Origin: Aeromicrobium sp. 9AM
GTDB taxonomy: Bacteria > Actinomycetota > Actinomycetes > Propionibacteriales > Nocardioidaceae
Assembly (NCBI RefSeq): GCF_902506105.1
Contig: NZ_LR733304.1
Location: forward strand, 2,429,832 to 2,493,831
Reading direction: 5' to 3'
Length of the DNA: 64,000 bases
Positions 33,711 through 40,588 of this stretch are shown piece by piece. The translations under genes and the position numbers were made by a program. Under the pieces are notes generated by a model. It searched no databases and was not told where the DNA came from. It saw nothing but the letters and a program-made list of their open reading frames with translations. Position 1 is the first letter of the stretch. Every line of letters begins with the position of its first letter.

Positions 33711-35215
33711 CCGGCCGCCTCTACGGTGTCGGGCTCGGTCCCGGCGACCCCGAGCTCATCACCCTCAAGGCCGCGCGGCTGATCGCCGAGGCGGACGTCA
33801 TCGCGTTCCACGCCGGCGTCGGCAAGCAGTCGAACGCCCGCCGGATCGCGGCCGGCCTGATCCCGGACGGTGTCATCGAGGAGGAGCTGCGCTATCCGGT
33901 GACGACCGGCGAGACCGCCCATGCCGGTGGCTACGCCGGCGCGATGGCGGAGTTCTACGAGGAGTCGGCGGCCCGTCTCGCGGTGCACCTCGAGGCCGGT
34001 CGTACGGTCGTCGTCCTGGCTGAGGGTGATCCGTTGTTCTACGGGTCCTACATGTACATGCACGACCGGCTCGCCGACCGGTTCGAGACCGAGGTCGTGC
34101 CGGGGGTGACGTCGTTCGCCGCCGCGACCGCGACCACCGCGTCGCCGCTCGTACGCCAGACCGACGTGCTCACGATCCTGCCCGGCACCCTCGACGAGCC
34201 CGAGCTCGCGCGGCGCCTCGCGGACACCGACGGCGCGATCATCATGAAGCTCGGCCGCACGTTCCCCAAGGTCGTCTCGGCGCTGCGTCAGGCCGGCCGG
34301 CTCGACGGTGCGCTGTACGTCGAGCGCGCCTCGATGCCCGAGGAGCGCTGGCTCCCGGTCGCCGACGTCGACGCGGACACGGTGCCGTACTTCTCCCTCA
34401 TCGTCGTCCCCGGCGACACCAGTGAGTCTCGCCGGTCGAGTGGGGCGAGGAACGAGCCCCGTATCGAGACCAGCGAGAACACCACAGCCACCCTCCTCGT
34501 CGTCGGGCTCGGCCCCGGGCCCGACCGCTGGATCACCCCCGAGGTGTCCGCAGCACTGGCCGAGGTCGACCACGTCGTCGGCTACGCGCCCTACGTCAAC
34601 CGGGTCCCGCAGCGCGAAGGCCTGACCCGGCACGCCTCCGGCAACACCGTCGAGGTCGACCGCGCCCGGCTCGCCCTCGACCTCGCGCTCAAGGGCGAGC
34701 GGGTCGCCGTCGTGTCAGGCGGCGATGCCGGCATCTTCGGCATGGCTGCCGCCGTGTTCGAGGCTGCGGAGGACGAGGCCTTCGCCGACGTGCCCATCCA
34801 GGTGCTGCCCGGTCTCTCCGCCGTGCAGGTCGTGGCGGCCCGTGCCGGTGCGCCGATCGGCGGCGACTTCGCGGTCATGAGCCTGTCGGACCGGCTCAAG
34901 CCGTGGTCGCTCATCGAGAAGCGGCTGCGCGCCGTCGCCGCGGCCGATCTCGTCCTGGCGATCTACAACCCGGCGTCACGCTCCCGCACGACACAGGTCG
35001 CCGACGCGCAACGGATCCTGCTAGAGCACCGTGCCGCCGACACCATCGTCGTCATCGGTCGCGACGTCGGGCGCGACGAGGAGTCGCTGACGATCACGAC
35101 CCTCGCCGGCCTCGACCCGGAGACGATCGACATGAAGTGCCTGCTCCTCATCGGCGCCTCCGGCACGCGTACGACCGCCGCCGGGCAGACCTGGACGCCA
35201 CGCTTCACCGAATAG
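33707..35215 (+). CDS. cobIJ: Fused precorrin-2 C20- and precorrin-3B C17-methyltransferase (CobI-CobJ)
   Basis: Two SAM methyltransferases in one 502-aa chain. Residues about 1-240 are CobI (YGVGLGPGDPELITLKAARL, then EGDPLFYGSYMYMHDRL in outline); residues about 258-495 are CobJ (LVVGLGPGPDRWITPEV, VSGGDAGIFGMAAAVFE, IYNPASRSRTTQ). Such fusions are known in mycobacteria. The linker (residues 242-256) contains an in-frame dispersed repeat at 34432-34473. The GTG at 33707 overlaps the cobH stop. Full length, with all methylase motifs intact, so both activities are expected. Confidence 0.94.
   Translation: MTGRLYGVGLGPGDPELITLKAARLIAEADVIAFHAGVGKQSNARRIAAGLIPDGVIEEELRYPVTTGETAHAGGYAGAMAEFYEESAARLAVHLEAGRTVVVLAEGDPLFYGSYMYMHDRLADRFETEVVPGVTSFAAATATTASPLVRQTDVLTILPGTLDEPELARRLADTDGAIIMKLGRTFPKVVSALRQAGRLDGALYVERASMPEERWLPVADVDADTVPYFSLIVVPGDTSESRRSSGARNEPRIETSENTTATLLVVGLGPGPDRWITPEVSAALAEVDHVVGYAPYVNRVPQREGLTRHASGNTVEVDRARLALDLALKGERVAVVSGGDAGIFGMAAAVFEAAEDEAFADVPIQVLPGLSAVQVVAARAGAPIGGDFAVMSLSDRLKPWSLIEKRLRAVAAADLVLAIYNPASRSRTTQVADAQRILLEHRAADTIVVIGRDVGRDEESLTITTLAGLDPETIDMKCLLLIGASGTRTTAAGQTWTPRFTE
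34432..34473 (+). repeat. Intragenic repeat in the CobI-CobJ linker
   Basis: CCGGTCGAG, GGGCGAGGAACGAGCC, then GTATCGAGACCAG form a partial palindrome related in layout to the family C unit (CCGGTGGTTGAG..AGCGAAG..CTCGAAACCAC). It encodes RRSSGARNEPRIETS in frame between the two methyltransferase domains. Confidence 0.6.
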
Positions 35216-35241
35216 GCACAGGCTTCTGACAGGATGTCTTC

Positions 35242-35682
35242 GTGACTGAAGTGACTCCGGTGGGACGCGCGTGGCGGGTGTCGATGTACGCCCTGTGCGT
35301 CGTCATGGTGCTGAGCGGGCCGGGATTCCTCGCGCTCGGCATCCTTCTCGACGCGGATCTCTGGGCCGTCATCCTGATCGCCGTGGTGCTCTCGCTGATC
35401 CTGGTCCCGCTCGGGTACGCGATGGGGTCGGACATACGCCGCACCGCACGAGGCATGCGCCGGCTCGACGTCGCGGGGGTCGCAGGGACCGCTGAAGTCC
35501 TCTCGGTGACCCACACGACATACGAGGACCGCACCCGGATCGAGCTCAACCTGTCGATCAGCGCGCCGGGCGTCGAGCCGTTCGAGGCACTCCACACCCG
35601 TGACGGCAGCGACGATCTCGAGGTCGGCACAACGCTCGGCGTCGTGGTCGACCCCTGCGACCGCTTCTACGCGGTGAGCTGA
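35242..35682 (+). CDS. Two-TM membrane protein of unknown function
   Basis: A 146-aa protein with two hydrophobic helices (about residues 11-34, MYALCVVMVLSGPGFLALGIL in part, and 39-60, AVILIAVVLSLILVPLGYAM), then a C-terminal soluble domain of about 75 residues (RLDVAGVAGTAEVLSVTHTTYEDRTRIELNL in outline) that resembles the short beta-rich tails of DUF3592-like proteins. The function is not recognised. The GTG at 35242 is 26 bases after cobIJ. It converges on cobM with a one-base gap. Confidence 0.65.
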   Translation: MTEVTPVGRAWRVSMYALCVVMVLSGPGFLALGILLDADLWAVILIAVVLSLILVPLGYAMGSDIRRTARGMRRLDVAGVAGTAEVLSVTHTTYEDRTRIELNLSISAPGVEPFEALHTRDGSDDLEVGTTLGVVVDPCDRFYAVS

Positions 35683-35683
35683 C

Positions 35684-36442
35684 TCAGCGCCGCTTGGCCG
35701 AGCGGTCGCGCGCCGGGTCGTAGAGGTAGGACTCTCCTCCGCGCACGTCCTCGGCCAGCGCCTTGCCGACGAGAATGACCGCCGCCTGTCGCAGCCCCGC
35801 AGCCTCGACCTGGTCGGCGATGTCGCCGAGCGTGCCGCGCAGCACGACCTGGCTCGGCTGGCTCGCATTGGCCACGACGGCGACCGGGCAGTCGGCGCCG
35901 TAGGACTCGGCGAGCTCGGCGGCGAGCGTACGCGTGCGGGTGATCGCGAGGTGCAGGACGAGCGTCGAGCCCGTCGCGGCGAACCCGGCCAGCGCCTCGC
36001 CCGAAGGCATCGCGGTCGACCTGGCCTGGGTGCGGGTCAGCACGACCGACTGCACGACCTCGGGCACGGTGAGCTCGGCCCCCAGCAACGCTGCCGCTGC
36101 GGCATACGCCGGCACGCCCGGTGTCACGTCCCAGGGCACGCCGTGCGCGTCGAGCCGCTTGGCCTGCTCGTGGAGGGCGGAGTAGACCGACGGATCGCCG
36201 GAGCACAGGCGTACGACCTCGAGCCCGGCCGCATGGGCGTCGACGATGCGTGCGGTGATCTGGTCGAGGTCGAGGTCCTGGGTGTCGACCAGCTGTGCAC
36301 CGACGGGGCAATGGTCGAGCACGGCGTGGTCGATGTAGGTGCCGGCGTAGACGCACACGTCGGCGGCCTTGAGCAGCGTCACTGCGCGCAGGGTCAGGAG
36401 GTCGGCCGCACCCGGGCCGGCGCCCACGAAGTGCACCGTCAT
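35684..36442 (-). CDS. cobM: Precorrin-4 C11-methyltransferase CobM
   Basis: SAM-dependent methyltransferase of 252 aa making precorrin-5. Typical tetrapyrrole methylase segments: MTVHFVGAGPGAADLLTLR at the N-terminus, GTYIDHAVLDHCP near 35, SGDPSVYSALHEQ near 85 and TPGVPAYAAAAALLG near 105. The start at 36442 overlaps the cobL stop (ATGA). The open frame upstream to 36859 is a shadow. It is the second gene of the cobL-cobM unit, which runs opposite to the riboswitch-led chelatase operon. Confidence 0.95.
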   Translation of the reverse strand: MTVHFVGAGPGAADLLTLRAVTLLKAADVCVYAGTYIDHAVLDHCPVGAQLVDTQDLDLDQITARIVDAHAAGLEVVRLCSGDPSVYSALHEQAKRLDAHGVPWDVTPGVPAYAAAAALLGAELTVPEVVQSVVLTRTQARSTAMPSGEALAGFAATGSTLVLHLAITRTRTLAAELAESYGADCPVAVVANASQPSQVVLRGTLGDIADQVEAAGLRQAAVILVGKALAEDVRGGESYLYDPARDRSAKRR

Positions 36443-37674
36443 GCCGGCACCTCGGACTTCGTCACGGCCCACTGCGTGATGGCGCGCGCCGGGGTCCAGC
36501 CGGTGAACGTGCCGATCGGCGCAGCGTGCTCCACGTGCAGACGAGTCAGCTCGCCGCCGAGCTCCGCGTAGCGAACCGCCAGCACCGCCTCGGTCTCGAG
36601 CGTCACCCCGTGCACCACGAGGCGGCCGCCGGGGCACAGCGCGGTCCAGCACGCGTCGAGCACGCCCGGCTCGGTCGCGCCGCCGCCGATGAAGATCGCG
36701 TGCGGCGCCTCGAGGTCGGCCAGCGCCTCGGGGGCGTGGCCGGTGCGGACGTCGAGAGCAGGTACGCCGAGTGCGTCGGCGTTGCGCGAGATGCGCGCGG
36801 CGCGGTCCTCGCGCGCCTCGATCGCGACCGCCCGGCAGGTGGGGTGGGCTCGCATCCACTCGATCGCCACGGATCCGGCACCGGCTCCCACGTCCCAGAG
36901 CAGCTGGCCCGGCAGCGGCGCGAGACGGGCGAGGGCTGAGGCGCGTACGTCGCGCTTCGTGATCTGCCCGTCGTGATCGAACGCGCCCTCGGGCAGCCCC
37001 GCGGTGAAGCCCAGCACCGTCGCGCCGGAGCTGACGAGCTCGACCGCGACGACGTTGAGAGCGGGCGCTTCGCGGTCACCCCACGAGGCGGCGACTCCGT
37101 CGGTACGCGACTCCGCTTCCGAGCCGAGGTCGGCCAGCACCGTCATCGGGCTGGCGCCGTAGCCGGCCGTCGTGAGCAGCCCGGCCACCTCGGCGGGCGT
37201 GGACCCGTCCGACGACAGGACGAGGAGCCTCAGGCCCGGGGCGAGGGAGCGCGCGACGAGGTGCGGGTCGCGGCCCACGAGGGTGACGACCTCGGTCGAC
37301 TCGGCCGACCAGCGCATACGCGCACGAGCGAGAGCGACGGACGACAGCGCAGGCACGACCTCGACCGCGTTCTTGCCCAGCAGGTCGACCAGCGTCGTCG
37401 CGATGCCGGAGACGAGCGGATCGCCCGACGCCAGGGCCACGACCTTCTTGCCTGCGTGCTGCTCCAGCAGCGCCGGCAGACCCTCGCGCAGTGGCGACGG
37501 CCACGGCTCCCTCGTCTGGTCGGCCTCGTTCACTGAGCCTGTCGAAGGGAGCATCGCCAGGTGGCGCTCGCCACCCAGCACGACATCCGCGGCCTCGACC
37601 AGCTCGCGCGCTCGCGCGCTCAACCCGGTCCAGCCGTCCGCGCCGATCCCGACGACCGTGACCTGTGTGCTCAT
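36439..37674 (-). CDS. cobL: Precorrin-6Y C5,15-methyltransferase (decarboxylating) CobL
   Basis: Bifunctional enzyme of 411 aa: CbiE-like N-terminal methylase (about 1-200, VVGIGADGWTGLSARA, SGDPLVSGIA) and CbiT-like C-terminal domain (about 215-411, LWDVGAGAGSVAIEWMRAHP, FIGGGATEPGVLD). It methylates C5 and C15 and decarboxylates the C12 acetate. A family B repeat at residues 43-48 (PSTGSV) lies between HLAML and the REPWPSPL segment. The ATG at 37674 is about 80 bases from the chelatase riboswitch on the other strand. No riboswitch is visible on its own strand. Confidence 0.94.
   Translation of the reverse strand: MSTQVTVVGIGADGWTGLSARARELVEAADVVLGGERHLAMLPSTGSVNEADQTREPWPSPLREGLPALLEQHAGKKVVALASGDPLVSGIATTLVDLLGKNAVEVVPALSSVALARARMRWSAESTEVVTLVGRDPHLVARSLAPGLRLLVLSSDGSTPAEVAGLLTTAGYGASPMTVLADLGSEAESRTDGVAASWGDREAPALNVVAVELVSSGATVLGFTAGLPEGAFDHDGQITKRDVRASALARLAPLPGQLLWDVGAGAGSVAIEWMRAHPTCRAVAIEAREDRAARISRNADALGVPALDVRTGHAPEALADLEAPHAIFIGGGATEPGVLDACWTALCPGGRLVVHGVTLETEAVLAVRYAELGGELTRLHVEHAAPIGTFTGWTPARAITQWAVTKSEVPA
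37534..37548 (-). repeat. Intragenic STGS repeat (family B) in cobL
   Basis: Minus strand CCTTCGACAGGCTCA, read in frame as PSTGS (residues 43-47 of CobL). Same sequence and frame as the copy in icmF at 58902-58920. Confidence 0.75.
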
Positions 37675-37757
37675 GCGGCTGACGATATCTGTCCGGTGAC
37701 CACTGCCAACCCGGCGACCTACTGGCGTACGACGACAACCGTTAGTCTTGCGATCAC

Positions 37758-37872
37758 AGTCTCGAGGTGCCCCTCACGGGGAGAATCGGGAAGCCGGTGA
37801 GAATCCGGCACAGGGCCCGCTGCGGTGACCCAGGCCTGGCCTGGGAAGTCCGAAGACCGGCCTCGAGGCTGA
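37758..37872 (+). ncRNA. Cobalamin riboswitch upstream of the chelatase operon
   Basis: Helix P1 is CTCGAGG (37761-37767) with CCTCGAG (37861-37867). The core GGAAGCCGGTGAGAATCCGG is followed by CAGGGCCCGCTGCGGTGACC and AAGTCCGAAGACCGGCC. The B12 box, usually GCCACTGTGA, reads GCTGCGGTGA here, a divergent version. It controls the operon starting at 37926. Confidence 0.88.
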
Positions 37873-37925
37873 CTGGCGGACGCAACCGCGCCCGTCATCG
37901 ATGGCAGATCGAGCGGGAGCCCCAT

Positions 37926-39974
37926 ATGCCACAGCACTATCCGTTCAGCGCCGTCGTCGGTTCCGACGACATGGCGCTCGCCCTGACCCTCTCGACGATC
38001 TCGCCCGCGATCGGCGGCGTGCTCGTGCGCGGCGAGAAGGGCACCGCCAAGTCGACCATGGTGCGCGCCCTCGCGTCGGTGCTGCCGCCGATCGACGTGA
38101 TCGCCGGCGACCGGTTCTCGACCGACCCCCGCGAGTCCAACCCGCTGTCGCCCGACGGCCCGTTCGCAAGAGATGTCGACGTCGAGACCCGTCCCGTACG
38201 CCTGGTGGAGCTGCCGGTGGGCGCCACCGAGGATCGCGTCCTGGGTTCGCTGCACCTCGAGAAGGCGCTGTCCGACGGCGTCACCGAGTACGAGCCCGGC
38301 CTGCTGGCCCGTGCGCACCGCGGCATCCTCTACGTCGACGAGGTCAACCTGTTGCACGACCACCTCGTCGACCTGCTGCTCGACGCCGCCGCCATGGGAC
38401 GGTCGACGGTCGAACGCGACGGCGTCTCGGTCGAGCACGCAGCCCGGTTCGTCCTGGTCGGCACGATGAACCCCGAGGAGGGCGAGCTCCGCCCCCAGCT
38501 GCTCGACCGGTTCGGCCTCACGGTCGAGGTCGCGGCACCGCGTGATCCCGCGACGCGGGTCGAGGTCGTACGCCGCCGGCTCGCGTACGAGACGGATCCC
38601 GACGCGTTCGCCGCGACGTATGCGGAGGACGAGGCGACGCTCACCGATCGCATCCAGGCCGCGCAGAAGCTCGTCGACCAGGTCGACCTCAGCGACTGGG
38701 CGCTGCTCAAGATCGCCGAGGTGTGCGCCGCGTTCGAGGTCGACGGCATGCGCGCCGACATCGTCACCGCCCGCGCCGCCGCTGCCCACGCCGCGTGGAA
38801 CGGACGTACGAGCGTGCTTCGCGAGGACATCCGCGCTGCGGCCCGCCTCGCGCTGCCGCACCGCCGCCGGCGCAACCCGTTCGACGCTCCCGGCATCGAC
38901 GAGGACCTGCTCGACCAGATCCTCGGCGACGACGAACCGGAGCCGGAACCCGAAGGGGACAACACCGACGACGCAGAGACCCAGGAGTCCCCGACCAACG
39001 AGTTCGACTCACCCTCGGAGCAGGACGCCGCTGAGAGTGACGTTTCGTCCGCTTCTGACGGCGAGTCGCGACCCGAACGTCACTCCCAGCGGGAATCCCA
39101 GCCGGAACAACAGGCCGAGCAGCAGGCGGGCGGTACGTCCGAGGTCACCGTCGCCGCTCCGCAGCAGCCGTATCGGCCCCGGCTGTTCACGGTCGGCGGC
39201 ACGGGAGCCGGCGAGTCCGGCAAGCGCTCGCGCGCGATCACCGAGACCGGTCGGCGCATCGGCGCCCAACGGCGTACGGGCCAGGGCGGCTCGATCCACC
39301 TCATGGAGACGATCCGCGCTGCTGCTCCGCACCAGCACGCCCGCGGGCGGGTCGGCAGCCTGCAGTTCCGCGCCGACGACCTGCGCCTCGCGGTCAAGGA
39401 GGGGCACGAGTCCAACCTGATCCTGTTCTGCGTCGACGCCTCAGGTTCGATGGCCGCGCGCAAGCGGATGGAGCAGGTCAAGACCGCGATCCTGTCGCTG
39501 CTGATGGACGCCTACCAGCGCCGCGACAAGGTCGGGCTCATCACATTCCGCCAGGACGGTGCTGAGCTCGCGCTGCCGCCGACCGGCTCGATCGACATCG
39601 CCGCGACCCGCCTCGCCGAGCTGCCCGCCGGAGGACGTACGCCGCTGGCCGAGGCGCTGCTCAAGACCGCCGACGTTGTGCGACTCGAGCGCGTACGCGA
39701 CCCGCGACGCCGACCCCTGCTGGTCGTCATCACCGACGGCCGCGCGACGTACGGCGACAACGCCCTCGCCCGGGCGCACCAGGTCGCCAAGCACCTCGGC
39801 GCCACCGGCCTCGCGAGCCTCGTGATCGACTGCGAGACGGGGAAGTTCCGCATGGGCCTGGCCTCACAGCTCGCCGACCACCTGATGGCCGAGTACGTCC
39901 CGCTCGGCGAGATCAGCGCCTCCGCGCTCACCGACGTCGTGCGCTCCGGCCTCCACGAGACGGGAGCCGCCTGA
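37926..39974 (+). CDS. ChlI/ChlD-type fused AAA+-VWA chelatase subunit (cobaltochelatase partner)
   Basis: A 682-aa fusion of an AAA+ ATPase (about 1-330; Walker A GEKGTAKST, ILYVDEVNLL Walker B, GTMNPEEGELRPQLLDRFG sensor) and a VWA domain with the MIDAS motif DASGSM near 500. In actinobacteria it is the probable motor for CobN, replacing CobS and CobT of Pseudomonas. The acidic linker (about 335-440) contains a copy of the family A repeat at residues 369-389. The ATG at 37926 lies downstream of a cobalamin riboswitch, and TGATG couples it to cobO. Confidence 0.9.
   Translation: MPQHYPFSAVVGSDDMALALTLSTISPAIGGVLVRGEKGTAKSTMVRALASVLPPIDVIAGDRFSTDPRESNPLSPDGPFARDVDVETRPVRLVELPVGATEDRVLGSLHLEKALSDGVTEYEPGLLARAHRGILYVDEVNLLHDHLVDLLLDAAAMGRSTVERDGVSVEHAARFVLVGTMNPEEGELRPQLLDRFGLTVEVAAPRDPATRVEVVRRRLAYETDPDAFAATYAEDEATLTDRIQAAQKLVDQVDLSDWALLKIAEVCAAFEVDGMRADIVTARAAAAHAAWNGRTSVLREDIRAAARLALPHRRRRNPFDAPGIDEDLLDQILGDDEPEPEPEGDNTDDAETQESPTNEFDSPSEQDAAESDVSSASDGESRPERHSQRESQPEQQAEQQAGGTSEVTVAAPQQPYRPRLFTVGGTGAGESGKRSRAITETGRRIGAQRRTGQGGSIHLMETIRAAAPHQHARGRVGSLQFRADDLRLAVKEGHESNLILFCVDASGSMAARKRMEQVKTAILSLLMDAYQRRDKVGLITFRQDGAELALPPTGSIDIAATRLAELPAGGRTPLAEALLKTADVVRLERVRDPRRRPLLVVITDGRATYGDNALARAHQVAKHLGATGLASLVIDCETGKFRMGLASQLADHLMAEYVPLGEISASALTDVVRSGLHETGAA
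39030..39095 (+). repeat. Intragenic palindromic repeat (family A) in the chelatase linker
   Basis: Arms GCTGAGAGTGACGTTTCG (39030-39047) and CGAACGTCACTCCCAGC (39074-39090) with the trailing GGGA. It matches the intergenic copy at 19845-19912 at both ends, although the middle differs. It is translated as ESDVSSASDGESRPERHSQRE in outline within an already acidic and Gln-rich linker. Confidence 0.8.
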
Positions 39975-40588
39975 TGCCCAAGGGTCAGCCGGTCACCGTC
40001 CCCGACGACGGCCTCACCACCAGGCAGCGCCGCAACCGACCGCTGCTGATGGTCCACACGGGCGACGGCAAGGGCAAGTCGACCGCCGCGTTCGGCCTCG
40101 CGATCCGCTCGTGGAACCAGGGCTGGAACGTCGGCGTCTTCCAGTTCGTGAAGTCCGCCAAGTGGCGCATCGGCGAGCAGACCGTGCTCGAACGTCTCGG
40201 TGAGCTGCATGCCGAGACCGGTGAGGGCGGTCCCGTCGAGTGGCACAAGATGGGCTCGGGCTGGTCGTGGTCGCGCAAGGAGGGCTCCGACGAGGACCAC
40301 GCCGCCGATGCCGCCGAGGGCTGGGCCGAGGTCAAGCGCCGCATCGCTGCCGAGACGCACGACCTCTACGTGCTCGACGAGTTCACCTATCCCATGAAGT
40401 GGGGCTGGGTCGACGTCGACGACGTCGTCGAGACGCTCGCCAACCGGCCGGGTCGGCAGTACGTCGTCATCACCGGCCGCAATGCCGACCCCAGGCTCGT
40501 CGAGATCGCCGACCTCGTCACCGAGATGAAGCACGTCAAGCACCCGTTCGACAACGGCCAGAAGGGTCAGCGGGGCATCGAATGGTGA
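39974..40588 (+). CDS. cobO: Cob(I)yrinic acid a,c-diamide adenosyltransferase CobO
   Basis: ATP:corrinoid adenosyltransferase of 204 aa of the CobA/BtuR/CobO family, transferring the 5'-deoxyadenosyl group to cobalt. The P-loop GDGKGKST is at residues 30-37, and FQFVKSAKWRIGEQ, LDEFTYPMKWGWVD and TGRNADPRLVEIADLVTEM are typical. The start at 39974 overlaps the chelatase stop (TGATG), and the end overlaps the next gene by seven bases. The order chelatase-cobO-cobB-SUMT is the same as in mycobacteria. Confidence 0.95.
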   Translation: MPKGQPVTVPDDGLTTRQRRNRPLLMVHTGDGKGKSTAAFGLAIRSWNQGWNVGVFQFVKSAKWRIGEQTVLERLGELHAETGEGGPVEWHKMGSGWSWSRKEGSDEDHAADAAEGWAEVKRRIAAETHDLYVLDEFTYPMKWGWVDVDDVVETLANRPGRQYVVITGRNADPRLVEIADLVTEMKHVKHPFDNGQKGQRGIEW

